NCBI GenBank assembly: GCA_035759925.1
Contig: DASTTY010000078.1
Span: 12,428-76,427, forward strand
From: RHKX01 sp035759925
GTDB taxonomy: Bacteria > Actinomycetota > Thermoleophilia > Solirubrobacterales > 70-9
Direction of reading: 5' to 3'
Length of the DNA: 64,000 nt
Shown: piece after piece, positions 32,447 through 40,576 of the stretch
Numbering within the stretch: the first letter of the stretch is position 1
Layout: each line of letters starts with the position of its first letter
Made by a program: the position numbers and the translations under genes
The notes under the pieces: generated by a model
What the model was told of the DNA's origin: nothing
Databases searched by the model: none
The model's input: the letters and a program-made list of their open reading frames with translations, nothing else

Positions 32447-33070
32447 CTAGGCGTTCTTGATCGCGACGCCCTCGATGATGTGGGCACAGGTCTCGGTCGC
32501 GTCGATCGCCCGCTCGAGGACCGCGAAGATGTCCTTCCAGCGGATCACGACCATCGGATCGATCCCGTTCGCGAACAGCGATGCGACCGCGTCGCGGGAG
32601 ATCCGGTCGCCGTCGTTCTCGAGCCGGTGGATCTCGATCAGGTGGCTGTCGAGGTCCTTGAAGCCACGGAGGCCGTCGAGCGCCGTCGACAGCTCGCCGC
32701 AGCAGCCGACGAGGACGTCGGCGAGCGCGATCGCCTGCTGCATCGGCGCCTCGATCTGGTAGAGGCCGAGGAAGTCGCCGGCCTCCTCGATGTAGTCGAC
32801 GACGTCGTCGACCTTGGTCGCGAGGCCGTAGATGTCCTCGCGGTCGAACGGGGTCACGAACGTCGAGTTGAGGCGGCGGATGATGTCGTGGGTGATCCGG
32901 TCGCCCTCCTGCTCGGCCTTGAGGATCTCCCGGTTCAGGCCCTCGGCGCCGTCGGGCCAGGTCTTGATCATCTCCTGGAGCAGATCGGCGGCACGGACGG
33001 CGTTGCGGCCGGACTCCGAGAGGAGGTCGAAGAAGACACGGTCCTTGGGCGCGAAGCTGAGGCTGACCAC
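32447..33070 (-). CDS. PhoU-like Pit accessory protein (DUF47)
   Basis: A 207-aa all-helical protein of the DUF47/YkaA family, which lies next to Pit transporters and binds metal-phosphate. Helical repeats carry the family EGD signatures (ILKAEQEGDRITHDI and IHRLENDGDRISRDA). The GTG of VSLSFAPKDRVFF is chosen as start; a longer upstream reading has no similarity. It precedes pitA by 47 nt. Confidence 0.9.
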   Translation of the reverse strand: MVSLSFAPKDRVFFDLLSESGRNAVRAADLLQEMIKTWPDGAEGLNREILKAEQEGDRITHDIIRRLNSTFVTPFDREDIYGLATKVDDVVDYIEEAGDFLGLYQIEAPMQQAIALADVLVGCCGELSTALDGLRGFKDLDSHLIEIHRLENDGDRISRDAVASLFANGIDPMVVIRWKDIFAVLERAIDATETCAHIIEGVAIKNA

Positions 33071-33114
33071 GAATCGCAATATCGCAGCTTCCGGGGCGCC
33101 GTCGCGACGCCGGA

Positions 33115-33146
33115 CGGCGGAAACGCCGCAAACGGCGGATTCGCCG
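33115..33146. terminator. double hairpin after wecB
   Basis: CGGCG-GAAA-CGCCG (33115-33128) followed by CGGCG-GATT-CGCCG (33133-33146). Two similar stems in a row just past the wecB stop on the minus strand; no T-run. Confidence 0.5.
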
Positions 33147-33152
33147 CCGAGC

Positions 33153-34238
33153 TCAGCCCCCGTGGCGGTCGGCGACGACGCGAGCGAGCCGCTCGGCCGC
33201 GTGACCATCCCAGAGCGGCGGCGGCTCCTCCGGCCGCGCCGGCGCCGCGGCGACGAGCTCCGGCACGTCGACGATCCGCTCCGGCTCGAGCCCGAGCAGG
33301 TGGTTGGTGCCGTGCTCGATCGTGATCGGCCGCTCGGTGTTCGCGCGTAGCGTGAAGCAGGGGACGCCGAGGTAGGTCGTCTCCTCCTGAATCCCGCCGG
33401 AGTCCGTGAGGACGGCACCGGCATCCGCTTCCAGCGAGAGGAAGTCGAGGTAGCCGATCGGGTCGATCAGCCGCAGGCCGGGCGGCAACCCGCCGACTCC
33501 CTCACCGAGCGCCGCCCGCGTCCGCGGATGGACCGGGAAGAGGACCGGCATCGACTCCGACACCGACGCCAGCGCCGCGATCGCCGTGTCGAGCAGCGGC
33601 CCGTCGACGAGCGCCGGGCGGTGCAGCGTCACCAGCAGATAGGTCCCCGGCTCGAGGCCGTGCCGGTCGCAGGCGCGGCGCTCGCGGAACCGGCCTTCGA
33701 GAGCGACCAGCGAGTCGATCATCGTGTTGCCGACGAGGTGGACGCGGTCGCCGGCAATCCCTTCGGCGGCGAGGTTCGCGGCCGCATCGGGCGAGTGCGT
33801 GAAGAGCAGCTCGGCGACCTGGTCGGTGAGGACGCGGTTGACCTCCTCGGGCATCGTCCGGTCGCGGCTGCGCAGACCCGACTCGACGTGGGCGACCGGG
33901 ATCTGCAGGTGGGCGCAGGCGAGCGCCGCCGCGAGCGTCGAGTTGACGTCGCCGGGGACGATCACCAGGTCGGGCTCCTCGGCGGTCAGGATCGGCGCGA
34001 TCGCCTCGAGGACGCCCCCGATCTGGACCGCGTGCGACCCCGATCCGACGCCGAGCATGTGGTCGGGCTCGGGCACCCCGAGCTCCTCGAGGAAAACGTC
34101 CGACATCATCCGGTCGTAGTGCTGGCCCGTGTGGACGAGCACGTGCCGGCCGCCGGGGTCGATCGCGCGCAGGGCGGCGATGACCGGCGCCATCTTCACG
34201 AAGTTCGGACGCGTCCCGACGACGTGGAGGAGCCTCAT
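33153..34238 (-). CDS. wecB: UDP-N-acetylglucosamine 2-epimerase (non-hydrolysing)
   Basis: Makes UDP-ManNAc for surface glycans. 361 aa, GT-B-like fold. GTRPNFVKMAPV at the N-terminus, TGQHYD, VPGDVNSTLAAAL, HVESGLRS, VLTDSGGIQEE and GVPCFTLRANTERP are the family blocks. It starts 13 nt after the pterin dehydratase stop, so the two probably share a transcript. No other glycan genes are close. Confidence 0.96.
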   Translation of the reverse strand: MRLLHVVGTRPNFVKMAPVIAALRAIDPGGRHVLVHTGQHYDRMMSDVFLEELGVPEPDHMLGVGSGSHAVQIGGVLEAIAPILTAEEPDLVIVPGDVNSTLAAALACAHLQIPVAHVESGLRSRDRTMPEEVNRVLTDQVAELLFTHSPDAAANLAAEGIAGDRVHLVGNTMIDSLVALEGRFRERRACDRHGLEPGTYLLVTLHRPALVDGPLLDTAIAALASVSESMPVLFPVHPRTRAALGEGVGGLPPGLRLIDPIGYLDFLSLEADAGAVLTDSGGIQEETTYLGVPCFTLRANTERPITIEHGTNHLLGLEPERIVDVPELVAAAPARPEEPPPLWDGHAAERLARVVADRHGG

Positions 34239-34251
34239 CGACCCATGCCGG

Positions 34252-34527
34252 TCAGGCGAGTGCGTCGATCCGGGCGGCGAGCTCGAAATCGGCGGCGGTC
34301 AGTCCGCCCTCCGAGTGGGTCGAGATCCGGACCGTGACGGTCGCCCAGGAGATCTCGAGGTCGGGGTGATGACCGAGCTCCTCGGCGGGTTCGACGAGCG
34401 CCTCCGCGAACCGCACCGAGCCGACGAAGTCGCCGCGCTCGAACTCGCGGACGATCGCGTCGCCGTCGCGGCTCCAGCCCTCGACGGCTCCGAGACGGGC
34501 TTCGATCTCCTCGTCGCTGAGCAGCAT
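34252..34527 (-). CDS. phhB: 4a-hydroxytetrahydrobiopterin dehydratase (PCD/DCoH family)
   Basis: 91-aa dehydratase that recycles pterin-4a-carbinolamine. The family motif is clear: ELGHHPDLEISWATV, with the catalytic His pair, then THSEGGLTAADFELAARID. The ATG is preceded 8 nt upstream by TATAGG, part of a palindromic -10 shared with the divergent gene. A phenylalanine hydroxylase partner is not in the window. Confidence 0.93.
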   Translation of the reverse strand: MLLSDEEIEARLGAVEGWSRDGDAIVREFERGDFVGSVRFAEALVEPAEELGHHPDLEISWATVTVRISTHSEGGLTAADFELAARIDALA

Positions 34528-34535
34528 TCGTCGAT

Positions 34536-34543
34536 CCTATAGT
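34536..34543. promoter_or_regulatory. shared palindromic -10 for two divergent leaderless genes
   Basis: CCTATAGT reads TATAGT on the plus strand (34538-34543) and TATAGG on the minus strand (34541-34536). Each hexamer ends exactly 8 nt before the ATG of its gene (34552 plus, 34527 minus). Confidence 0.65.
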
Positions 34544-34551
34544 CAGCGGCG

Positions 34552-35439
34552 ATGCGGATCGCAAGCCTCGTCCCCTCGGCCACCGAGATGTGCTTCGCGC
34601 TCGGCCTCGGCGACGACGTCGTCGCGGTCACCCACGAGTGCGATCATCCGGCCGCGACCGCCGCGCTGCCGCGGCTGACGCGGAGCCTCATCCCGGCCGG
34701 CCTCGACGCCGCCGCGATCGACGCGGCCGTTCGCGAGCGCATCGATGCGGGTGAGTCGCTCTACGTGCTCGATGCCTCCGCGCTCGCCGATCTCGAGCCG
34801 GACCTGATCGTCACCCAGCAGGTCTGCGCCGTCTGTGCCGTCTCCTGCGACGACGTCCGCGCGGTCGCCGCCGGGCTGCCGTCGCGGCCCGCCGTCCTCT
34901 CGCTCGACCCCGCTCGGCTCGGCGACGTCCTCGACGATGCCGAGACGCTCGCCGCGGCTGCCGGCGAGCCGGGTGCCGGGACCTCGCTCCGGGCTGAGCT
35001 CGAGGTCCGGATCGGCGCGGTCCGCTCGGCCGTCGCCGCCGCGCCGCGACCGCGCGTCGCTGCGATCGAATGGCTCGACCCGCCCTATCGCGCCGGCCAC
35101 TGGCTGCCGGAGATGATCGCGGCGGCCGGCGGCAGCGACGCCCTCGCCGCTCCCGGCGAGCGCTCGCAGGAGATCGGCTGGGGCGAGGTCGCCGCCGCCC
35201 GCCCCGATGTCGTGGTGGTCATGCCCTGCGGCCTCGACGCCGACGCCGCCGAGGCCGAGGCGCGGCGGCACGCGGCGGCGCTCGCCGAGCTCGGGGCGGA
35301 GGCGTTCGCCGTCGATGCGGCTGCATCGTTCTCGCGGCCGGGGCCGCGGCTCGCCGACGGCGTCGAGTTGCTCGGGCATCTCCTCCACCCGACGCTCGTT
35401 CCCGCCCCGCCCGGCCTCGAGGCGCGGCAGCTCGGCTGA
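34552..35439 (+). CDS. cobalamin-binding protein-like (BtuF family), no signal peptide
   Basis: A 295-aa periplasmic-binding fold of the class III (BtuF/FhuD) type. MRIASLVPSATEMCFALGLGDDVVAV, cut here to SLVPSATE and DDVVAVTHEC, is the typical first strand; VTQQVCAVCAVSCDD and PDVVVVMPCGLD follow. It starts directly at the mature fold, so it lacks a signal peptide and should be cytoplasmic; no ABC partner genes are next to it. Such soluble forms are common but their role is unsettled. Leaderless start (TATAGT, 8 nt). Confidence 0.85.
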   Translation: MRIASLVPSATEMCFALGLGDDVVAVTHECDHPAATAALPRLTRSLIPAGLDAAAIDAAVRERIDAGESLYVLDASALADLEPDLIVTQQVCAVCAVSCDDVRAVAAGLPSRPAVLSLDPARLGDVLDDAETLAAAAGEPGAGTSLRAELEVRIGAVRSAVAAAPRPRVAAIEWLDPPYRAGHWLPEMIAAAGGSDALAAPGERSQEIGWGEVAAARPDVVVVMPCGLDADAAEAEARRHAAALAELGAEAFAVDAAASFSRPGPRLADGVELLGHLLHPTLVPAPPGLEARQLG

Positions 35440-35452
35440 AGCGGCGATCCGG

Positions 35453-36331
35453 CTAGAGCGTGAAGTTGACGCCCTGCTGGGCGACGATGATCGCGGCCGC
35501 GAAGAAGACGACCGCGAGACCGGCCATCGCCATCAGCTCGCCGGGAAGGGTCTCGCGGCGGGCGAGGCTGCGCTCGGCCGCGACGACGATCAGACCGCCG
35601 ATCAGACCGCCGACGATCCCGCCGAGATGGCCGCCGACGCTGATGTTCGAGGCGGCGAACGTGAAGACGAGGTTGATGACGAGCCAGAACGCGAGCTGCT
35701 GGACGACCTCCATGTGGCCGCGCTGGCGGGCGATCAGGATCGTCGCCACGAACAGGCCGTAGATGGCTCCGGAGGCCCCGACCGTGAACGTGACCGGGTC
35801 GGACATGATCAGCGCCCCGACCGCTCCGGCGATCAGCGAGACGAGGTAGACGGCGACGAAGCGGACCGTGCCGATCGCCGGCTCGAGCACCTGCCCGAGG
35901 ATGTAGAGGACGAACATGTTCAGGCCGAGGTGGATCAGTCCGCCGTGGAGGAAGCCGGAGCTGATGATCCGCCACCACTCGCCGCCGTCGGACTGGATCA
36001 CCTGCCCGCCTCCCCCGCAGATGCCACCGTCGCCGACCGCGTTCCCGCAGAGGGCGCCGTGGGCGAACAGCGACCCGTCGGTCCCCGACGGTCCGCCGCC
36101 GAGCAGCTGCAGCACGAACACGAAGACGTTGATCCCGATCAGCGCGTAGGTCGCCTGCATCCGGCCCGACCGCATCGACCGTGCCGTCCGCACCTCGGTC
36201 CGGTCGCCGGCGCACTCGGGACAGCGCATCCCGACCGAAGTCGGCGTCATGCATTCCGGGCAGATCGGCCGGCCGCAGCGAGAGCAGGCAACGCCGGTCT
36301 CGCGGTCGGGGTGGCGGTAACAGGTGGCGAT
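35453..36331 (-). CDS. rhomboid family serine protease with N-terminal zinc ribbon
   Basis: Intramembrane protease of about 292 aa. Two Cys pairs at the N-terminus (CYRHPD, CSRCGRPICPEC, CPECAG) form a B-box-like zinc finger; then about six helices. GASGAIYG carries the catalytic Ser and GGHLGG the His; HLGLNMFVL is the family loop. The zinc finger continues upstream of the first ATG (36250), and no ATG, GTG or TTG is in frame between it and a TGA at 36388-36386. The best start is ATC at 36331 (ATC-GCC-ACC-TGT), with ATT at 36349 as alternative. Confidence 0.85.
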   Translation of the reverse strand: MATCYRHPDRETGVACSRCGRPICPECMTPTSVGMRCPECAGDRTEVRTARSMRSGRMQATYALIGINVFVFVLQLLGGGPSGTDGSLFAHGALCGNAVGDGGICGGGGQVIQSDGGEWWRIISSGFLHGGLIHLGLNMFVLYILGQVLEPAIGTVRFVAVYLVSLIAGAVGALIMSDPVTFTVGASGAIYGLFVATILIARQRGHMEVVQQLAFWLVINLVFTFAASNISVGGHLGGIVGGLIGGLIVVAAERSLARRETLPGELMAMAGLAVVFFAAAIIVAQQGVNFTL

Positions 36332-36391
36332 GGGGCCGGGAAGGGTAATCGACGGCCGTCGCCCGCTCGCTCGAACCGGCCCGAATCAACA

Positions 36392-36397
36392 TACGCT
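36392..36397 (+). promoter_or_regulatory. leaderless -10 of the DUF4383 gene
   Basis: TACGCT ends 9 nt before the ATG at 36407. Confidence 0.45.
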
Positions 36398-36406
36398 GTG
36401 GAATCG

Positions 36407-36904
36407 ATGCCCGACAGAACGGATCAGCGGCCGCCCCGGGCGACCGACGAGGCGGGGCCGGCGCGGCTCTACGCGCTCGCCGCCGGCGTCTTCTTGTCGC
36501 TCCTCGGCGTGCTCGGCTTCTTCTACGACGCCGGCTTCGACACCGGCACGAAGCTCGCCGCCGACGACATCGCCGGGATTATCGTCGTCAACGGCTGGCG
36601 AAACGTGATCTACCTCGCCAGCGGCCTCCTCGCCCTCGCCTTCGCACCCCGGCACGCGCGCCGGACCGCGGCGGCGCTCGCCGGCTTCTACCTCATCTAC
36701 GGGATCTGGGGCCTGATCGGCACCGATCACGACATCGGCAACATTCTCGAGGTCCTGCCGCTGACCGACGAGGACAACGTCCTTCACCTCGTGATCGGCG
36801 GCCTCGGCGCGATCGCGGCGCTCGCCGACCGGCCGCTTCCGAGCCTGCCGCGGCGGAAGCCGAAGCCGAAGCGGAGGCGCGCGTCTAGCCGATCGCGCGC
36901 CTGA
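36407..36904 (+). CDS. DUF4383-like membrane protein
   Basis: A 165-aa protein with four helices (about 20-42, 60-80, 88-110, 120-140) and an Arg/Lys-rich tail. NVLHLVIGGLGAIAAL and the IYGIWGLIG helix resemble the actinobacterial DUF4383 family. Function unknown. Its last 20 bases overlap the 3' end of the convergent gene on the other strand. Confidence 0.75.
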   Translation: MPDRTDQRPPRATDEAGPARLYALAAGVFLSLLGVLGFFYDAGFDTGTKLAADDIAGIIVVNGWRNVIYLASGLLALAFAPRHARRTAAALAGFYLIYGIWGLIGTDHDIGNILEVLPLTDEDNVLHLVIGGLGAIAALADRPLPSLPRRKPKPKRRRASSRSRA

Positions 36905-37220
36905 TCCCGTCGGCGAAGCCGCGCAGCCCCTCACCGCGGCGACGGCGCCGGACCTCGATCAGGACGAGCGCGGTGCCGGCGACGCCGCCGACCGCGGCGG
37001 CGGCCACCGGCCGGACCCAGTTGCGGGGGTCGCGGAGGGCCTGAAGCTCGGTCTCGGAGAGCTCGTCGGCCCACCAGGAGAGCTCGTTGGCGGCGGCCCC
37101 GGTCAGCTTCGACAGCGTCGACTCGACGCGGCTGCCGAGCCGCTCCGGCGGCTCGATCGGGCGCAGCGCCTCGGCGAGCATCCGCTCGAGGTCCTCGGAT
37201 TCGAACCGGGGCTCATTCAT
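36885..37220 (-). CDS. putative membrane partner of the ECF sigma factor
   Basis: A 111-aa protein: soluble helical N-terminus (about 1-70, with LERMLAEALRPIEPPERL), one helix (about 72-90) followed by a basic EVRRRRRGE stop-transfer. Its ATG lies 8 nt inside the sigma gene end, so the pair is coupled. Position suggests an anti-sigma role, but no zinc-binding HxxxCxxC motif is seen, so this stays inference. Confidence 0.65.
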   Translation of the reverse strand: MNEPRFESEDLERMLAEALRPIEPPERLGSRVESTLSKLTGAAANELSWWADELSETELQALRDPRNWVRPVAAAAVGGVAGTALVLIEVRRRRRGEGLRGFADGIRRAIG

Positions 37221-37800
37221 CGCTCGCCCCCGCTGCCTGGAGCTCTTCCTCGAGCTGCTTGATCGCGCGGTGGATCAGCACCTTCGTCGCGCCGTCGCTG
37301 CGGCCGAGTGCACGGGCGATCTCGCGGTTCGACATGCCCAGCGAGAAGCGCATGATCAGCGCCTCGCGGCGATCGTCGGGGAGCCGGTCGAGCCCGGACA
37401 TGATCTCGCGCATCCGCTCCCGGCCCTCGACGATGCGCTCGGTCCCGTGCGGGTGCTCGACCGGCTCGACGTTGTCGAGCGCCGCGGTCGGCCGCCGCGA
37501 GCGGTCGCGGTGATAGTTGGCGGCGAGGTTGTGGGCGATCCTGATCAGCCAGGGCCGCAGCGGCCGGCCGTCGGACTCGCGCCGCGCCCGCTCGAAGTGG
37601 CGATAGGCCTGAAGGAACGTCTGCTCGGTCAGATCCTCGGCGTCGTGGTGGTTGCCAATCCGGTAGTAGCAGTAGGAATAGACGTCCCGCAGGTGCTCGC
37701 GGTAGAGCGCCTCGAAGGCACGATCGAGGTCCCGCTTGCCGGCCGGGGCGCCGTTGCCGCTCGCGGTCGCGGCCGGGTCGGTGCTGGAGCTCTCCGCCAC
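37213..37800 (-). CDS. ECF-type RNA polymerase sigma factor
   Basis: A 195-aa sigma-70 family factor with region 2 (about 27-95: FEALYREHLRDVYSYCYYRI, cut here to LYREHLRDVYSYC, and AEDLTEQTFLQAYRHF) and region 4 (about 135-188: REALIMRFSLGMSNREIARALG). Leaves the regulon unknown. GTG start with TAGGCT ending 6 nt upstream, so probably leaderless. Confidence 0.92.
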   Translation of the reverse strand: MAESSSTDPAATASGNGAPAGKRDLDRAFEALYREHLRDVYSYCYYRIGNHHDAEDLTEQTFLQAYRHFERARRESDGRPLRPWLIRIAHNLAANYHRDRSRRPTAALDNVEPVEHPHGTERIVEGRERMREIMSGLDRLPDDRREALIMRFSLGMSNREIARALGRSDGATKVLIHRAIKQLEEELQAAGASDE

Positions 37801-37806
37801 CCGGCA

Positions 37807-37812
37807 AGCCTA
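37807..37812 (-). promoter_or_regulatory. leaderless -10 of the ECF sigma gene
   Basis: TAGGCT ends 6 nt before the GTG start. Confidence 0.5.
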
Positions 37813-37836
37813 GTTGGTGCCGTCCGGCGGGCCCGC

Positions 37837-39603
37837 TCATGCCGCGGTCCTCGCCCGCTCGGCCCGGCGCAGGCCCTCGACCCACTCGATCGCCGTCAGC
37901 TCGCCGTCGATCAGCGCCGTCAGTCCGCTCAGGCCGCCCGCCTCGACACCGGCGCCCTCGACGGCCGCCGCGATCAGCGGCACCGAGTCGAGCGCCTCCG
38001 ACGCCTGGCCGATCCGATCGGGGATCTGCTCGGACGGGACGCCGCTGCCGAGCAGCTCGCCGGCGCGGCGGTTGCGACTTCCCGGCGCGAGGATCGTCGC
38101 GGTCAGGTCGCCGATCCCGGCGAGACCCGCGAACGTCTCCGGCGATCCGCCGCGCAGGGTCGCGTAGGCGATGCACTCGCGCCAGATCTCGGCCGCGGCG
38201 ATGCCGGCAGCGTTGAGGCCGTGCGGCGCGGCCGCGGCGGCGGCGAGCGAGGCGGCGTTCTTCGCGGCGCCGGCCATCTCGACGCCGATGACGTCGGCGG
38301 TCCGCTCGCAGATCAGCCCGGCGCGGTCGAAGACGTCGCCGAGCTGGGCGCGGAGGTCCTCGTCGCGGCTCGCGAGCGCCAGCGCCGCGGTCCCCGACGC
38401 CGCTTCCTTGGCGTGGGCGGGGCCGCCGAGCGCGGCGACGGCGCGCGAGCGGATCCGCTCGTCCACGTACTCACTCGGCAGCGTCCCAAGCGGCGGGACG
38501 AGGCCCTTGCTGAGCAGCAGCACCGCGGTCCGCGACCCGATCCGGTCCGAGAGCGCGCCGACGGCTGCGGGAACCGACGCCGAGGGGACCGCCAGGCAGA
38601 CCAGGTCCAGGCCCGCGACCTCGATGTCGGCGGCCCGCTTGACCGTGATCGAGTCGGCCAGCGTGATCCCGGGCAGGTACGAGTTCTCGCGATCGGCGGC
38701 GAGCCGCGCGGCCTGCTCGGCGGTCCGGCAACCGAGCTGGACCTCGACCCCGCCGCGGGCGAGCAGCACCGCGACCGCAGTCCCCCAGCTCCCGGCACCG
38801 ATCACAGCCGCCTTCCGCATCGGCGGCAGGCCGCCCAGCCATTCCCACTGCAGCTCGATGTTCGGCCAGATCCGCGCCGTCACGGTCGCCGCCAGCGACG
38901 GCGAGGGGTTCTCGGTCTGCGGGAACGTCATCGGCCGGCCGGCCCGGAGCCGGACCTTGCGGGGACGGATCTTCCAGCCGTCGCGGACGTGCTCGGAGCC
39001 GTGGACGGCAACCGGGAGGACCGCCGCACCCGACTCGAGCGCGAGCCGGCCGACGCCGCGGTGCGGCGCCGCCAGCGAGCCGCGGCGGATCCGCGTCCCC
39101 TCCGGGAAGATGCAGAGCGCCCCGCCGCGCTCGAGGATCCGCCGCGAGGTCTCGAGCGTCTCGGCGTCGGCCTCGCCGCGGCGAACCGGATAGGCGCCGA
39201 GCCGGCTCAGGATCCAGCCCTGCCAGGCCGGCTCGAAGAGCTCGACCTTGGCGACGTAGTGCATCGGTCGCCGCCACGGCAGCGTCGTCCCGAGCACGAA
39301 GGGGTCGAGGAAGCTGCGGTGGTTGGAGGCGACGATCAGGCCGCCCTCGACCCGGGCGTGCTCGCGCCCGAGTCGCTCGAGCCGGAACCAGATCAGGAAG
39401 GCCGGCACGAAGATCGCACGCAGGACCAGATAGAGCGGCCAGTTGACGCCCTTCGTCCGGGTGTACTCGTGGTAGCGGCTGATCCGGTCGGCGCCGATCC
39501 GCTCCGACGCGCCGGTCTTCGGCGCCTTCCGGGGCTGCTCGCGTGAGCCCTCCCCGGCCCCCTCGTTTGGGTCTCCCTTGTCGGCCACCGCGAAGCGGTA
39601 CAC
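37837..39603 (-). CDS. plsC-gpsA: fusion of 1-acylglycerol-3-phosphate acyltransferase (PlsC) and glycerol-3-phosphate dehydrogenase (GpsA)
   Basis: A 588-aa protein joining two steps of phospholipid synthesis. Residues about 55-250 are PlsC-like: a membrane-associated segment (55-75), acyltransferase motif NHRSFLD (H95, D100), and FPEGTR (166-171). Residues 262-588 are a complete NAD(P)-dependent GpsA: GAGSWGTA (269-276), SKGL, GGPAHAKEA, EMAGAAKNAASLAAA. The frame is uninterrupted. An internal ATG (38820) could also start GpsA alone, but it has no strong ribosome site. The reactions are not consecutive, since the first acylation lies between them. Confidence 0.9.
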   Translation of the reverse strand: MYRFAVADKGDPNEGAGEGSREQPRKAPKTGASERIGADRISRYHEYTRTKGVNWPLYLVLRAIFVPAFLIWFRLERLGREHARVEGGLIVASNHRSFLDPFVLGTTLPWRRPMHYVAKVELFEPAWQGWILSRLGAYPVRRGEADAETLETSRRILERGGALCIFPEGTRIRRGSLAAPHRGVGRLALESGAAVLPVAVHGSEHVRDGWKIRPRKVRLRAGRPMTFPQTENPSPSLAATVTARIWPNIELQWEWLGGLPPMRKAAVIGAGSWGTAVAVLLARGGVEVQLGCRTAEQAARLAADRENSYLPGITLADSITVKRAADIEVAGLDLVCLAVPSASVPAAVGALSDRIGSRTAVLLLSKGLVPPLGTLPSEYVDERIRSRAVAALGGPAHAKEAASGTAALALASRDEDLRAQLGDVFDRAGLICERTADVIGVEMAGAAKNAASLAAAAAAPHGLNAAGIAAAEIWRECIAYATLRGGSPETFAGLAGIGDLTATILAPGSRNRRAGELLGSGVPSEQIPDRIGQASEALDSVPLIAAAVEGAGVEAGGLSGLTALIDGELTAIEWVEGLRRAERARTAA

Positions 39604-39677
39604 GCCGCGCTGCGCCCAGTTACAGCCTCGCCGGCGTCCGCGCAGCGCCTCCGCCGCGCCTATCCTGAGACCGGCCC

Positions 39678-39750
39678 GCCGGAGTAGCTCAGCTGGCAGA
39701 GCGCGTGATTTGTAATCACGAGGCCACGGGTTCGATCCCCGTCTCCGGCT
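39678..39750 (+). tRNA. tRNA-Thr (anticodon TGT)
   Basis: A 73-nt cloverleaf: acceptor GCCGGAG with CTCCGGC, D-arm with AGCTCAGCTGGCAGAGC, anticodon stem CGTGA/TCACG with loop TTTGTAA, and T-arm GGGTTCGATCCCC. Discriminator base T; the CCA end is not encoded. It reads threonine ACA codons. Confidence 0.97.
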
Positions 39751-39762
39751 CTGGCGCTGTTC

Positions 39763-40452
39763 TCAGCGCGAGCTGACCCGTTGGCCCGGCGGCACCCACG
39801 GGACCGCGGCCTGCGACGTCTCGTCGTCGCCGGCGACGTGATGGACCGGGACGTCGACGGTGGCGCGGATCTGCTCGACGGCGCCGCGCTCGAGCCAGCG
39901 GGAGCGCTCGGGGGCGTGGGTGGAGACGATCACCTCGTCGGCACCGAAGACGGCGAGCGCATCGGTCGCGGCCGCGACCGGGTCCTCGTCGCCGACGACT
40001 CCGGTGGCGTTGACGCCGCGACTCCGGAGGGCGACCAGGGAGCGCTCGAGGCGTCGCCCGGCTTCGCCGCGGGCCCCGTCGATGTCGGAGGCGAGGTGCT
40101 GGAGACGTGTCTCCGCCAGCGCCGGGCAGACGAGCAGGATCTCGCTGCGGGAGCGCTTCTCGGCGCGGCCCGCGACCTCGTCGAGCAGCGCCCGCCGCTC
40201 GATCGTCTCGTTGGCGACGACGAGGATGCGGTGAGTGCCGCGACCGGTCGGAGCGCGATCGATGTCGCCGGGGAGCGAGCCTCGCGCCTCGCGGAGCAGG
40301 AGGACGAGACCGATGGCGGCAAGGATGGCGGCGACGATGATGCCGGCGACGACGCTGATCAGCGCGCCGACGACGATCGCGACGACGATCGCCAGCCCGA
40401 TGATCACGGCACCACGGAATACGTCGTTCTCGGAGCGAACCGGGCTGTGCAC
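39763..40452 (-). CDS. membrane-anchored UspA-like protein, paralogue 1
   Basis: A 229-aa protein with two helices at the N-terminus (about 14-34 and 36-54) and a cytoplasmic Rossmann-like domain similar to universal stress proteins (RILVVANETIERRALLDEV, cut here to RILVVANE; VVGDEDPVAAATDAL; ADEVIVSTHAPERSRWL). The nucleotide-binding GxxGS motif of ATP-binding Usp is not evident. GTG start with GGAGG 6 nt upstream. A similar protein is at 60170-60808. Confidence 0.75.
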   Translation of the reverse strand: MHSPVRSENDVFRGAVIIGLAIVVAIVVGALISVVAGIIVAAILAAIGLVLLLREARGSLPGDIDRAPTGRGTHRILVVANETIERRALLDEVAGRAEKRSRSEILLVCPALAETRLQHLASDIDGARGEAGRRLERSLVALRSRGVNATGVVGDEDPVAAATDALAVFGADEVIVSTHAPERSRWLERGAVEQIRATVDVPVHHVAGDDETSQAAVPWVPPGQRVSSR

Positions 40453-40549
40453 GAGACCCCTCCAGTCGTCGACTTAGTGGCAATGGAAACTTACCACTCC
40501 GAGCAGGCGGCGAGCAGCCTTCCGGCCCTCCGAACGCTGCTTGCTGCAA

Positions 40550-40566
40550 GGCGCGCGCAGCGCGCC
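40550..40566. terminator. terminator-like hairpin after sigH
   Basis: GGCGCGC-gca-GCGCGCC, a perfect 7-bp stem 10 nt past the sigH stop on the minus strand; no T-run. Confidence 0.55.
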
Positions 40567-40576
40567 GAGCTGCTCG

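Noticed and set aside
37087..39546. Open frame of 819 codons on the plus strand
   Set aside because: Shadow of the ECF sigma factor and the PlsC-GpsA fusion; both minus-strand proteins have intact catalytic motifs.
39678..39750. Integration site (tRNA-associated island) at tRNA-Thr
   Set aside because: No integrase, no direct repeat of the tRNA 3' end and no change of gene type or composition on either side.
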